Source: Rhodanobacter sp. (GTDB taxonomy: Bacteria > Pseudomonadota > Gammaproteobacteria > Xanthomonadales > Rhodanobacteraceae). From it: DNA of 13,037 bases. The first letter of the stretch is position 1. Each line of letters begins with the position of its first letter. The notes beneath the pieces are model-generated. The model saw nothing but the letters and a program-made list of their open reading frames with translations. It ran no database searches and was not told the origin of the DNA. Below, piece after piece: positions 1-8,310 of this stretch. The translations under genes and the position numbers were made by a program. Location: contig JAPHUU010000178.1 of NCBI GenBank assembly GCA_026193555.1, positions 1 to 13,037 of the forward strand. The letters are read 5' to 3'.

Positions 1-1185
1 CCAGCCGGTGGTGCGCGCGATCGCGAACATCACGGTGAACATCTCGGTGGGAATACCGAGCGCCTTGTAGATGATGCCGGAATAGAAGTCGACGTTCGGG
101 TACAGTTTGCGTTCGACGAAATAGTCATCCTTCAGCGCCGCTTCCTCCAGCTTCATGGCCACTTCGAGCAGCGGATCGTTGACGCCAAGCTCCGCCAGCA
201 CCTTGTGGCACATCTTGCGGATGATCTTGGCGCGTGGATCAAAATTCTTGTACACCCGATGACCGAAGCCCATCAGGCGGAAGCTGTCGTTCTTGTCCTT
301 CGCACGAAGGATCGCCGACTCGACATTTCCCGGTGTGCCGATCTCCTCCAGCTGTTTGAGTACCGCCTCGTTCGCTCCACCATGCGCAGGACCCCACAGC
401 GCGGTGATGCCGGCGGCAATCGACGCATAGGGATTGGCGCCGGTGGAGCCGACCAGGCGGACGGTGGAGGTCGACGCGTTCTGTTCGTGATCGGCATGCA
501 GGATGAACAGCAGATCCAGTGCCTTGGTCGCAACCGGACTCAGCGTCAGTGGTTCGCTGGGCACCTCGAACATCATGTGCAGGAAACGATCGACATATTC
601 GAGGTTGTTGCGCGGATAGCGGAGCGGCCAGCCGATCGAATAGCGGTAGCAAGCGGCGGCAATCGTCGGCATCTTGGCGATCAGGCGGATCGCCGCCATC
701 TTGCGATCGGTCGGATCATCGACATTCAGATCGTCATGATAGAACGCCGACAGCGAAGCGACCGAGGCGGCCAGCATGGCCATGGGATGGGCGTCGTAAT
801 GGAAGCCCTGGAAGAATTTTCGCTGCGCTTCATGCATCATCGTGTGATGCGTGATCTGGTCTTCGAAGCCCGTGAACTGGGCCTGGTCAGGAAGCTCGCC
901 ATTGAGCAGCAGATACGCCACTTCAAGGAAACTGGACTTCTCCGCCAGTTGCTCGATGGGATAGCCCCGATACAGCAGCACGCCTTCATCACCATCGATG
1001 TAGGTGATCGCACTCTTGGTGCTCGCCGTGCTTCCGTAGCCCGGATCGTAGGTGAAATGGCCGGTGTCCTTGTACAACGCCCCGATGTCTACGCATGCGG
1101 GGCCGAGCGTGCCGCTGATCAATGGCAGCTCGCTGCTGCGGTTGCTCGACTCATCGAGTAGCTTGACGGTGTTGGGTTCGGACAC
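1..1185 (-). CDS. gltA: Citrate synthase (type II, hexameric-type), 3' end beyond the window
   Basis: Condenses oxaloacetate with acetyl-CoA to citrate, the entry step of the TCA cycle, in the cytoplasm. The 395 codons visible match the family from the N-terminal region to a C-terminal ARTTGW segment, so about 30-35 residues are missing at the left edge (E. coli GltA has 427). Catalytic residues are visible: His268 in GPAHGGANE, His309 in GFGHRVYKN and Asp366 in PNVDFYSG, equivalent to the His/His/Asp triad of the E. coli enzyme. The GTG start at 1185 is chosen because AAGGAGG (1191-1197) lies 5 nt before it. The in-frame ATG at 1200 overlaps that ribosome binding site and is unlikely to be used. 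It lies downstream of rpmE2 on the same strand but is separated from it by a terminator, so it is probably its own transcription unit. Confidence 0.97.
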   Translation of the reverse strand, partial: MSEPNTVKLLDESSNRSSELPLISGTLGPACVDIGALYKDTGHFTYDPGYGSTASTKSAITYIDGDEGVLLYRGYPIEQLAEKSSFLEVAYLLLNGELPDQAQFTGFEDQITHHTMMHEAQRKFFQGFHYDAHPMAMLAASVASLSAFYHDDLNVDDPTDRKMAAIRLIAKMPTIAAACYRYSIGWPLRYPRNNLEYVDRFLHMMFEVPSEPLTLSPVATKALDLLFILHADHEQNASTSTVRLVGSTGANPYASIAAGITALWGPAHGGANEAVLKQLEEIGTPGNVESAILRAKDKNDSFRLMGFGHRVYKNFDPRAKIIRKMCHKVLAELGVNDPLLEVAMKLEEAALKDDYFVERKLYPNVDFYSGIIYKALGIPTEMFTVMFAIARTTGW

Positions 1186-1302
1186 GGAAACCTCCTTCAT
1201 GTGGGTCACTGCCGGGCAACCGCTGTAGCGGCGCCGTCGGGGAGTACTTGACGACGTTCGCCGGGGATCGCGGAATGCCTTGTATGCAGCATTATTCGAT
1301 CA

Positions 1303-1311
1303 ATTATCGCA
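1303..1311 (-). promoter_or_regulatory. Possible extended -10 promoter of gltA
   Basis: On the minus strand TGC-GATAAT matches an extended -10 element (TGn plus a hexamer with 5 of 6 consensus bases). No convincing -35 hexamer is found 16-18 nt upstream. If used, the transcript would start near 1296 and carry a leader of about 110 nt before the GTG start. It lies after the rpmE2 terminator, where a gltA promoter is expected. This is inferred from motif and position only. Confidence 0.35.
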
Positions 1312-1358
1312 CAGGGTTCGCCGAACATTCGACGACGAATAACCGGACCACGCGCACG

Positions 1359-1393
1359 AAAAAACACGGAGCAAGCTTGCGCTTGCCCCGTGT
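1359..1393 (-). terminator. Rho-independent terminator of rpmE2
   Basis: Read on the minus strand, ACACGG-G-GCAAGC pairs with GCTTGC-T-CCGTGT around a GCAA (GNRA-type) tetraloop: a 13-bp stem with one G-T wobble, followed by six T (1364 to 1359). The wobble pair would be an A-C mismatch if read on the plus strand, so the minus orientation is favoured. It begins about 50 nt after the rpmE2 stop codon and ends that transcript before gltA. Confidence 0.9.
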
Positions 1394-1442
1394 CTGGAAT
1401 TGGATCGGGCCCATCATCGCGCAGCGATAATGGCGCAGCCGC

Positions 1443-1697
1443 TTATTCCTTGGCGGAACCCGCGTAACGGCGACGGAACTTGTCGACGCGGCCACCAATG
1501 TCCAGCGACTTCTGCTTGCCGGTGTAAAACGGGTGTGAATGGCTGGAAATATCCACTTTGATCAGCGGGTACTCGTTGCCGTCTTCCCACTTGATGGTTT
1601 CCTTGCTGGACATGGTCGACTTGGTCAGGAACGAAAAGTCGGACGACAGGTCCTGGAACACCACCGGTGTGTAGTTCGGATGGATATCGGGCTTCAT
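1443..1697 (-). CDS. rpmE2: Type B 50S ribosomal protein bL31 (zinc-free, C-minus)
   Basis: Component of the large ribosomal subunit that helps bridge the two subunits. The 84-residue product starts MKPDIHPNY and contains the family segments around [13 protein letters not shown] (48-60) and RVDKFRRRY (70-78). It contains no cysteine, so it lacks the zinc-binding cysteines of type A L31 and belongs to the zinc-independent type B class (E. coli YkgM). Type B length is normal, including the central insertion absent from type A. The ATG at 1697 is chosen because homologues begin there. An in-frame TTG at 1760 would overlap the predicted -35 element. The ribosome binding site is weak. In many bacteria type B L31 is induced by zinc starvation through Zur, but I could not see a clear Zur box here, so constitutive use as the main L31 is possible. 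Confidence 0.95.
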   Translation of the reverse strand: MKPDIHPNYTPVVFQDLSSDFSFLTKSTMSSKETIKWEDGNEYPLIKVDISSHSHPFYTGKQKSLDIGGRVDKFRRRYAGSAKE

Positions 1698-1730
1698 GAC
1701 AGGCTCTAAAGCGGCGGTGATAAGAGCGGC

Positions 1731-1760
1731 ATTGTAACGACCAATCAACCCATACCGCAA
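1731..1760 (-). promoter_or_regulatory. Probable sigma70-type promoter of rpmE2
   Basis: On the minus strand TTGCGG (1760-1755) and TACAAT (1736-1731) are separated by 18 nt. The -10 hexamer matches five of six consensus positions. A start near 1724 would leave a leader of about 27 nt before the rpmE2 ATG. Its position between the nucleoside hydrolase stop and rpmE2 supports separate transcription of the ribosomal protein gene. Confidence 0.5.
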
Positions 1761-1824
1761 GTTCGGACAGCGAGCACTGGTTCGGCACCGCCCAGAGCCC
1801 CGATGACATGTACCACCGAGGTTG

Positions 1825-2760
1825 CTAGCCGCTCATCCCCAGGGCGCGCTGCACCATCACGTTGAAGCGTGCCTGATCGACCTCCAGCACGATCTTCGCC
1901 TGGGCCGGCCGCCTCAGACGCCCGGTCCAGTCGACCACCGTGGCACCACGCGTCAGGCGGCCATCCAGCTCGATCATGACGGCGCATGTCTGGCTGTGGG
2001 TGACGATGGACGGATCGATGGCCACCGCCATCGCCAGCGCATCGGCCGCAATCACCCCACGACGGGCATGCTGGAGATTGTACGAACGCGCGGTGCTCGC
2101 GATCCGGCCATAGAAGTCAGCTCGCTGATCGCCAGCCCGCAACCACTCATCGAATTGCGTCTCATCAAAGGCGTGGCGCAGGCTGGCCTCCCAGTCAACC
2201 AGCTCGAACTGCGGAAACGACTCGAACACCACATGCGCCGCCTCCGGGTCGAAGCCGACATTGAATTCAGCCGGCACCTTTCCGGTGTTGCCGTGACCGG
2301 TAACCGCGCCCCCCATCACCACCAGCCGCGCCACCCGCGCCGGCAGGCCGGGATCGAGCCGCAAGGCGAGGGCCAGATTGGTCAGCGGCGCCAGCGCCAC
2401 CAGGGTCAGCTCACCCGGACGCTCACGGGTCAGGCGTAACAGGGCCAGCGCCGCGGACTCATCCGCTACGCCTGCCTTGGGTTCGGGAAAGCCGATATCG
2501 CCAAAGCCGTCCCGGCCATGCACGAAGGCGGCGTCCTCGTCCGCGGCACGCACCAGGGGTGTGGTACAGCCGGCAAACACTGCGATGCCAGCCCCCAGCA
2601 GATCGACCAGGGTGCGCGCATTGCGCACGGTATGGTGCAGCCCGACATTGCCGGCGGCGACGCTCAGTCCGACGATATCGGCATGCGCGTGCGCCATCAG
2701 GATCGCCAGCGCATCATCTACCCCGGGGTCGGTATCAATCAGCAGTTGCGGTCGGGTCAT
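1825..2760 (-). CDS. Nucleoside hydrolase (inosine-uridine preferring family)
   Basis: Family members cleave the N-glycosidic bond of ribonucleosides to give a base and ribose, usually in purine or pyrimidine salvage. The 311-residue product has the calcium-site signature DTDPGVDD (9-16; Asp11, Asp15 and Asp16 align with family metal ligands), HGRDGFGD (81-88), EFN (165-167) and DPEAA (171-175). Asp240 fits the fourth metal ligand. The residue just before it is Ala239, where well-studied inosine-uridine hydrolases carry a catalytic histidine, so substrate preference cannot be inferred. The ATG at 2760 is chosen because the conserved domain starts immediately after it. An ATG at 2829 overlaps the recG stop as ATGA and would add 23 unconserved residues. 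Neither start has a strong ribosome binding site. It is probably cotranscribed with recG. Confidence 0.93.
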   Translation of the reverse strand: MTRPQLLIDTDPGVDDALAILMAHAHADIVGLSVAAGNVGLHHTVRNARTLVDLLGAGIAVFAGCTTPLVRAADEDAAFVHGRDGFGDIGFPEPKAGVADESAALALLRLTRERPGELTLVALAPLTNLALALRLDPGLPARVARLVVMGGAVTGHGNTGKVPAEFNVGFDPEAAHVVFESFPQFELVDWEASLRHAFDETQFDEWLRAGDQRADFYGRIASTARSYNLQHARRGVIAADALAMAVAIDPSIVTHSQTCAVMIELDGRLTRGATVVDWTGRLRRPAQAKIVLEVDQARFNVMVQRALGMSG

Positions 2761-2825
2761 CGGCGGCTCGTCTGTTCGGCGGACGGCCAGCTTAGAGTCT
2801 GCGGCGCCGCCGGAAAAGCCTGTCT

Positions 2826-4940
2826 TCATGCATGCATGTAGCGCGCCGCGCCGCCTATCCAGCGTTCGATCAACCGCTCCGCCTGCCGCGGATGCTCGGC
2901 CAGCAGATGCGCACCGACCTGCTGCACCGCTGGCAGCAAATGGGCGTCCCGTGCCAGATCGGCAATGCGGAAACTGAGCTGGCCGGTCTGCCGCGTTCCC
3001 AGCACCTCGCCCGGACCGCGCAATTGCAGATCCTTCTCGGCGATGCGAAAGCCATCACTGGTCTCACGCATCACCTGCAGCCGTTCGCGCGCCAGCTGGC
3101 CGATCGGCGGCTGATACAGCAGCACGCAACTGGAAGCCGTCGCGCCGCGACCGACACGGCCGCGCAGCTGATGCAGCTGGGCCAGCCCCAGTCGCTCACT
3201 GTTCTCGATCACCATCAGGCTGGCGTTGGGCACGTCCACACCCACCTCGATCACCGTGGTCGCCACCAGCACGGACAGTTCGCCGACCTTGAACGCATCC
3301 ATCACCGCCTGCTTTTCCTTCGGCTTCATCCGCCCGTGGATCAGGCCGACCCTGAATCCCGTCATCACCGCGGACAACTCCGCATGCGCCACCTCTGCCG
3401 CCTGCGCGCGCAGTTGCTCGGACTCTTCGATCAGGGTGCAGACCCAATAGACCTGTCGCCCATCGCCGCAGGCGGCATGGATGCGATTCATCACCTCGGC
3501 ACGGCGGGCGTTGGATATCGCGATAGTCTGCACCGGCGTGCGACCGGGCGGCAGTTCGTCGATGGAGGAAACATCGAGGTCGGCGTAGGCACTCATCGCC
3601 AGCGTGCGCGGGATCGGCGTGGCGGTCAGCACCAACTGATGCGGCACCTGCTCCCCGGCCAGCCCCTTGTCGCGCAAGGCCAAGCGCTGTTGCACGCCGA
3701 AGCGGTGCTGCTCGTCGACAATCACCAGGCCGAGCCGTGCGAACAGCACGCCCTCCTGCATCAGGGCGTGCGTGCCGATCACCACCGGGGCACCAGCGGC
3801 GACTCGCGCCAGCGCCGACTTGCGCGCCTTGCCGGTCACTTTTCCCGCCAGCCATTCGACCTCGACGCCGAGCGGCTGCAACCAATGCCGGAAGTTGTGG
3901 AGGTGCTGTTCGGCGAGCAGCTCGGTCGGCGCCATCAGGGCGACCTGATAGCCCGACTCGACCGCTGCCAGTGCCGCCAGCGCCGCGACCACCGTCTTGC
4001 CCGAACCGACATCCCCCTGCACCAAGCGCAACATCGGCTGCGGCTGGGCCAGATCCCGTGCAACTTCCGCACCGACCCGCTGCTGTGCCGAGGTCAGCTG
4101 GAACGGCAGGCCGTCGAGCAACCGCTCGCGCAAGCTGCCACTGCCACCCAGCACCGCCGCTTGCCGCCGACGGACGGCTGCGCGCAAGCGTTTCAGGCTC
4201 AGGTGCTGCGCCAGCAACTCCTCGAAAGCCAGACGCTGCTGCGCCGGATGCTGGCCCAGGGTGAGCTGTCCGAGATGGGCATCGGGCGGTGGCCGATGAA
4301 CGTACAGCAGGGCATCACGCAGCGATCCCAAGCCGTGCTCGTTGCACAGATCCGACGGAATCAGCTCCAGTTGCGGGGCCGGCGGCAACAGTGCCAACGC
4401 CTTGCCGATCACTCCCGCCAACCGCTTCTGGCCAAGTCCCTCCGTGGTCGGATAGATCGGGCTGAGCAGCTCCTCGACGGCGGTGGCGTCATCACCGCTC
4501 AGCCGCTGGTATTGCGGATGCACCATCTCCAGGCCCTGCGCACCATGCCGCACTTCGCCGTAGCACAGCACGCGCGTCCCCGGCTGCAGTTGCTCCGCCT
4601 GCGCCCGGTTGAAATGGAAGAACCGCAGCATCAAGGTCTGCCGGCTGGCATCGCCGATCGCCACCTTCAGCTGCGGGCGATAGCGAAAGCCACGCTCAAT
4701 GGCCTCGATCACGCCCTCGACCTGCGCCCGTTCGCCCACGCGCAAGTCAGCGATCGCTGTGACGTGAGTCCTGTCCTCATAGCGCAGCGGCAAGTGAAAC
4801 CACAGATCCTGCACGCGCTCCAGTCCGAGTCTGGCCAGCGCCGCGAGCAATGACGGACTCACGCCAGCCAGCGCAGCGACCGGCGCGAGACCGGCATCCG
4901 AGTCAGGTGCGATCGTCTTGGGAGCGGAACGGATAGCCAT
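2826..4940 (-). CDS. recG: ATP-dependent DNA helicase RecG
   Basis: Double-stranded DNA translocase that remodels stalled replication forks, Holliday junctions and R-loops. The product from the ATG at 4940 is 704 residues, close to E. coli RecG (693). An N-terminal wedge (OB-fold) region covers roughly residues 50-150. Superfamily 2 helicase motifs follow: Walker A GDVGSGKT (309-316), the RecG-type motif II DEQH (409-412, within IVDEQHRFG), TATPIPRT (439-446) and motif VI QLRGRVGRG (591-599), then the family C-terminal region ending GGAARYMHA. A GTG at 5015 would add 25 residues with no family resemblance, and neither start has a good ribosome binding site. It follows ridA by about 100 nt on the same strand; spoT-recG proximity is common in gammaproteobacteria. 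Confidence 0.98.
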   Translation of the reverse strand: MAIRSAPKTIAPDSDAGLAPVAALAGVSPSLLAALARLGLERVQDLWFHLPLRYEDRTHVTAIADLRVGERAQVEGVIEAIERGFRYRPQLKVAIGDASRQTLMLRFFHFNRAQAEQLQPGTRVLCYGEVRHGAQGLEMVHPQYQRLSGDDATAVEELLSPIYPTTEGLGQKRLAGVIGKALALLPPAPQLELIPSDLCNEHGLGSLRDALLYVHRPPPDAHLGQLTLGQHPAQQRLAFEELLAQHLSLKRLRAAVRRRQAAVLGGSGSLRERLLDGLPFQLTSAQQRVGAEVARDLAQPQPMLRLVQGDVGSGKTVVAALAALAAVESGYQVALMAPTELLAEQHLHNFRHWLQPLGVEVEWLAGKVTGKARKSALARVAAGAPVVIGTHALMQEGVLFARLGLVIVDEQHRFGVQQRLALRDKGLAGEQVPHQLVLTATPIPRTLAMSAYADLDVSSIDELPPGRTPVQTIAISNARRAEVMNRIHAACGDGRQVYWVCTLIEESEQLRAQAAEVAHAELSAVMTGFRVGLIHGRMKPKEKQAVMDAFKVGELSVLVATTVIEVGVDVPNASLMVIENSERLGLAQLHQLRGRVGRGATASSCVLLYQPPIGQLARERLQVMRETSDGFRIAEKDLQLRGPGEVLGTRQTGQLSFRIADLARDAHLLPAVQQVGAHLLAEHPRQAERLIERWIGGAARYMHA

Positions 4941-5042
4941 CCAGCCAAGCCTAACTGAGCGAGGAAAGTTCGTGGCTGGCCGAAGCAGCAAACATCGGTT
5001 CACGCAGCCCGACACGGCGCGTAGGCGAAGCCGCCAGCCGGG

Positions 5043-5426
5043 TCAGTCCAGCACCATCACCGCGTCGACTTCAACCTGCGCCGCCTTCGGCAGCCCGGAG
5101 ACCTCGATGGTGGAACGCGCCGGGTAGGGTTGCTGGAAATACTCGGCCATCACCGCGTTGACCGCGGCGAAATTCACCAGGTCCGTCACGTAGATACCGA
5201 CGCGCACGATCTGCGCCAGCGTGCCGCCGGCCGCCCTGGCCACCGCGTCGAGATTGTCGAACACCCGCCGCGTCTGCGCCGTGATGTCGCCATCGATCAG
5301 CACCCCGGTCATCGGATCCAGCGGAATCTGGCCGGAGAAATACACTGTGCTGCCGTGGCGAACCGCCTGGGAATACGGACCGATGGCGGATGGGGCCTGT
5401 GCGGTGGCGATGATGCTGCGGGACAT
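5043..5426 (-). CDS. ridA: RidA family reactive enamine/imine deaminase
   Basis: RidA (YjgF/YER057c/UK114 family) hydrolyses reactive enamine and imine intermediates, such as 2-aminoacrylate, released by pyridoxal-phosphate enzymes, protecting those enzymes from damage. The 127-residue product has normal family length and contains GPYSQAV (16-22), FSGQIPLDP (30-38), the conserved Arg104 in PARSTIEVSGLPK and the C-terminal VEVDAVMV strand. Arg104 corresponds to the carboxylate-binding arginine of E. coli RidA. The trimer's active sites lie between subunits. The ATG at 5426 has GAGG 8 nt upstream and matches where homologues begin; upstream in-frame codons to 5525 look non-coding. The gene sits 135 nt after spoT and before recG, an arrangement I recall in Xanthomonas and Pseudomonas relatives. 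Confidence 0.96.
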   Translation of the reverse strand: MSRSIIATAQAPSAIGPYSQAVRHGSTVYFSGQIPLDPMTGVLIDGDITAQTRRVFDNLDAVARAAGGTLAQIVRVGIYVTDLVNFAAVNAVMAEYFQQPYPARSTIEVSGLPKAAQVEVDAVMVLD

Positions 5427-5453
5427 GGCGAACCTCGCGTGATCGAAAGGGCG

Positions 5454-5459
5454 AGTGTA
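5454..5459 (-). promoter_or_regulatory. Possible -10 element upstream of ridA
   Basis: TACACT on the minus strand lies 27 nt before the ridA ATG, within the 135-nt gap after spoT. It is identical to the -10 hexamer predicted for rpoZ and mlaA. The hexamer 17 nt upstream (TACTCG) is a poor -35, so an internal promoter for ridA-recG is only a suggestion. Confidence 0.22.
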
Positions 5460-5561
5460 AAGCGAGGCGCAAGGGACGAGTAGTGACGGCGTCAGCCCTA
5501 GCCCGCAGACCCGCACCCTCGCCACTCACCACCGCTCGCGGCTGCGGCTCACCCCATCTGC

Positions 5562-7697
5562 TTACAGCGGATAGCGATAAGCCCCGCTGACGACACCCGT
5601 ACGACGGATCCGGCGGATCACATCGGCGAGGTGCTTGCGGCTCTTCACCTCCAGCGAGAACAGCAAGGTGGCGGCCGTGGCATCGCGCTCGACATACTCG
5701 ACATTCTCGATGTTCGAGTCTGCCGCAGCGATCGCGGCCGCGACCGTCGCCAACGCACCGGGGCGGTTGGCCGCCTCGACACGCAACTGGGCGCGATAGT
5801 CTCCCTGCACATCACGATCCCACTCGATCGCGACGCAGCGCTCCGGCGACTTGCGCAGCTCGATCACGTTGGGGCATTCCTCGCGATGCACCACGATGCC
5901 CTTGCCCGACGACAGGTAGCCGACGATATCGTCGCCTGGCAGGGGATGACAGCAATTGGCGAAACTCAACACACCGCGCTCGGCACCGGTGATATGAATA
6001 TTCTCGCGCGCATGCGTCGACGGCTGCGGCGTGCCGCCGGCGACATCGCCGCGCGACGCCAGCAGCTGGCTGGCGACCATGTCCGGCATGCGATTGCCCA
6101 ACCCGATGTCGGACAGCAGCTCTTCCAGCCGCCGGAACCTGGACGCCTCGAGAAAGCGATCCAGGACCGCCGACGGGATGCCGTCCAGGCTGCTGCCCAG
6201 CGCATCGAGCGCACGGTCGAGCATGCGATGACCGAAATCGACGGCGTCCTCGTGCTGCAGATGCTTCAGATGCTGGCGGATGGCCGTGCGCGCCTTGCCG
6301 GTGACCACCGAATCGAGCCATGCGGGGTTTGGTACCGCCGAGGGCGCCGTGATGATCTCGACCGACTGGCCCGACTCCAGTCGCGCACGCAGCGGCAGCA
6401 GCTTCTTGTCGACCCGCGCGGCGACCGCGTGGTGACCGACATCGGTATGTACGGCATAGGCGAAATCCAGCGCCGTGGCATTGCGCGGCAACGCGAGAAT
6501 GTCGCCACGGGGCGTGAACAGGTACACCTCATCCGGGAACAGGTCGATCTTGACGTTCTCGATGAACTCGGCCGGTGATGCCGTACTGCTCTGGCTGTCG
6601 GCCAGTGACGACAGCCATTCGCGCGCGCGCACCTGCGCGCTGTTGGCCGGACCGCTGTCGGTCTTGTAGGCCCAGTGTGCCGCCACACCGCGCTCGGCCA
6701 CCGAATCCATCTCGGCGGTTCGAATCTGCACTTCGATCGGCGCGCCGAACGGCCCCAGCAATACGGTATGCAGTGACTGGTAACCGTTGGCCTTGGGGAT
6801 GGCGATGAAATCCTTGAAACGCCGATCGACCGGTTTGTACAAGGTGTGCACCGCGCCGAGCGCCATGTAGCAGTTCATCGCCGTGTCGACGACCACGCGG
6901 AAGCCATACACGTCCATCATCTGGGCGAAGCTCTTGTGATCGCCCCGCATCTTCGAATAGATGCTCCACGGCGACTTGATGCGCCCCACCACGCGGCATT
7001 GCAGATGGTCGGCGGCCAACCTTGCCGACAATGCCGCCTCGATCTTTCCGATCGCTTCACGGCGGTTGCCGATCGCCGCGCGGATGCGCTCGCTGATCAC
7101 CCGGTAGCGGTCGGGATACAAGGCGCGGAAGCCGAGATCCTGCAGCTCCGCCTTGAACTTGTTCATGCCCAGACGCTGTGCGATCGGCGCGAAGATCTCC
7201 AGCGTTTCAAGGGCGATGCGGCGCCGGGATTCGGCATCCTTTGCGCCGAGCGTGCGCATGTTGTGCAGGCGATCGGCAAGCTTGATCAGGATCACCCGCA
7301 GGTCGCGGGCCATCGCCAGCAGCATCTTGCGAAAGCTCTCGGCATCCGCTTCCTGACGGCTGCCGAAGTGCATCTTGTCGAGCTTGGTAACGCCGTCGAC
7401 CAGATCGGCCACGACTTCACCGAATTCGGCGGCAAGAGCGTCACGGCTGAGTCGGGTGTCTTCCAGCGTGTCGTGCAGGATCGCCGCGATGATCGTTTCG
7501 GCATCCAGCCCGAGTTCGGCCAGGATGCCGGCAACCGCCACTGGATGGGTGATGTACGGCTCGCCGCTCCGGCGTTCCTGCCCTGCATGGGCATGCGCGC
7601 CCACCTCGAATGCGTGCAGCACGCGCTCGACCTGCTCGTCTGGCAGGTAGGCAACGCGCTCCTTCAGCGCCAGCACATAGGGCGGTAGGGCGGACAT
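5562..7697 (-). CDS. spoT: Bifunctional (p)ppGpp synthetase/hydrolase SpoT
   Basis: Makes and degrades the stringent-response alarmone (p)ppGpp in the cytoplasm. From the ATG at 7697 the product is 711 residues (E. coli SpoT has 702). Domains in order: an HD hydrolase with YITHPVAVA (48-56) and HDTLED (75-80); a synthetase domain with DVYGFRVVV (262-270), RFKD (293-296, the RXKD motif of bifunctional Rel/SpoT enzymes) and GYQSLHT (305-311); a TGS domain from about 388; a conserved-cysteine region with CCHP (582-585); and a C-terminal ACT domain (about 634-711). Both catalytic halves look intact. A GTG at 7832 would add 45 residues and leave only 24 nt after rpoZ; no clear ribosome binding site decides the start. 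Cotranscription with rpoZ is likely, since they are adjacent on one strand with no terminator between. Confidence 0.97.
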   Translation of the reverse strand: MSALPPYVLALKERVAYLPDEQVERVLHAFEVGAHAHAGQERRSGEPYITHPVAVAGILAELGLDAETIIAAILHDTLEDTRLSRDALAAEFGEVVADLVDGVTKLDKMHFGSRQEADAESFRKMLLAMARDLRVILIKLADRLHNMRTLGAKDAESRRRIALETLEIFAPIAQRLGMNKFKAELQDLGFRALYPDRYRVISERIRAAIGNRREAIGKIEAALSARLAADHLQCRVVGRIKSPWSIYSKMRGDHKSFAQMMDVYGFRVVVDTAMNCYMALGAVHTLYKPVDRRFKDFIAIPKANGYQSLHTVLLGPFGAPIEVQIRTAEMDSVAERGVAAHWAYKTDSGPANSAQVRAREWLSSLADSQSSTASPAEFIENVKIDLFPDEVYLFTPRGDILALPRNATALDFAYAVHTDVGHHAVAARVDKKLLPLRARLESGQSVEIITAPSAVPNPAWLDSVVTGKARTAIRQHLKHLQHEDAVDFGHRMLDRALDALGSSLDGIPSAVLDRFLEASRFRRLEELLSDIGLGNRMPDMVASQLLASRGDVAGGTPQPSTHARENIHITGAERGVLSFANCCHPLPGDDIVGYLSSGKGIVVHREECPNVIELRKSPERCVAIEWDRDVQGDYRAQLRVEAANRPGALATVAAAIAAADSNIENVEYVERDATAATLLFSLEVKSRKHLADVIRRIRRTGVVSGAYRYPL

Positions 7698-7856
7698 CTT
7701 GTCGGAAGCTCGGGATCCAGCCACGGTTATCGATGTTGGCGCCCGCTCAGGCGCCTGCCTCGCGCCGAGAATCGCCACCGGCAACTGCAAGCGCGCGATC
7801 GCCGCTACCGGGCATACCGGTTCGACGGACACGCGTTCGACAGCGACCGACGTCCA

Positions 7857-8147
7857 TCAGTCGTCGCCGCCCTTGGAAAGGTCGTCATCAACTTCAGCCG
7901 CAGCCCATTCCAGCGCCTCGCGCTCGGCGCGCTCGCGCTCGGCCTTGTCGATCTGGTCAATCGTGGCCTGGTCGATGCGCCGATCAGCGATCTCGCGCAG
8001 CGCCAGAACAGTCGGCTTGTCATGATCCGGGTTGACCGCCGGCTCGGCGCCCCGCTCAAGCTGGCGTGCGCGCTTGGTCGCCATCAATACCAGCTCGAAT
8101 CGATTGTCGACTACCTCAAGGCAGTCTTCCACGGTAATGCGTGCCAT
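7857..8147 (-). CDS. rpoZ: DNA-directed RNA polymerase omega subunit
   Basis: Small RNA polymerase subunit that assists beta' folding and assembly and, in proteobacteria, forms part of a (p)ppGpp binding site on the enzyme. The 96-residue product (E. coli has 91) opens [11 protein letters not shown] and contains the core [14 protein letters not shown], then [11 protein letters not shown], followed by a charged acidic tail ending [15 protein letters not shown] sits 7 nt before the ATG at 8147. It is the first gene of the leftward cluster and is directly followed by spoT, a functional pairing since omega helps the polymerase respond to the nucleotide SpoT controls. In many relatives gmk precedes rpoZ; here the divergent gene mlaA does. 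Confidence 0.98.
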   Translation of the reverse strand: MARITVEDCLEVVDNRFELVLMATKRARQLERGAEPAVNPDHDKPTVLALREIADRRIDQATIDQIDKAERERAEREALEWAAAEVDDDLSKGGDD

Positions 8148-8187
8148 GCGAAATCCTTAGAGAAAAAAATGACTTATATGACCCGGC

Positions 8188-8216
8188 AGTGTAGCCAGCG
8201 GGTGCGGCGCTGGCAA
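8188..8216 (-). promoter_or_regulatory. Sigma70-type promoter of the rpoZ-spoT cluster
   Basis: On the minus strand TTGCCA (8216-8211) and TACACT (8193-8188) are separated by exactly 17 nt. Transcription would start near 8181, about 34 nt before the rpoZ ATG, with an AAGGA ribosome binding site in the leader. This is the best promoter match in the window and serves the leftward cluster rpoZ-spoT and possibly ridA-recG-nucleoside hydrolase. Confidence 0.7.
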
Positions 8217-8285
8217 TCCGGGATGCCGCCGGGCGGAAGGACCCGATCAAGAATCGCGGCACGGCCGGTGAAAGCAGATTGAAAG

Positions 8286-8295
8286 TCGTGCACGA
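8286..8295. promoter_or_regulatory. Palindrome at the mlaA promoter, possible operator
   Basis: TCGTGCACGA is a perfect 10-bp palindrome. It covers the -35 position of the putative mlaA promoter (-10 at 8311). A regulator could bind there, but a 10-bp palindrome can also occur by chance. Confidence 0.25.
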
Positions 8296-8310
8296 TATAA
8301 AACCAACCGG

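Noticed and set aside
205..1161. A 318-codon open frame on the plus strand opposite gltA
   Set aside because: gltA is unmistakable on the minus strand with its catalytic residues; the antisense product has no recognisable motif.
1248..1430. Small plus-strand frame of 60 codons between gltA and rpmE2
   Set aside because: It crosses the putative gltA promoter and the rpmE2 terminator, has no ribosome binding site and no recognisable sequence.
2832..4853. A 673-codon open frame on the plus strand opposite recG
   Set aside because: The opposite strand encodes recG with all helicase motifs. The plus-strand product is rich in Gln, His, Arg and Leu with no domain, as expected from the antisense of a high-GC gene.
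5631..7688. Two long plus-strand open frames (315 and 280 codons) opposite spoT
   Set aside because: They mirror the conserved SpoT domains and show Arg/His/Gln-rich shadow composition.
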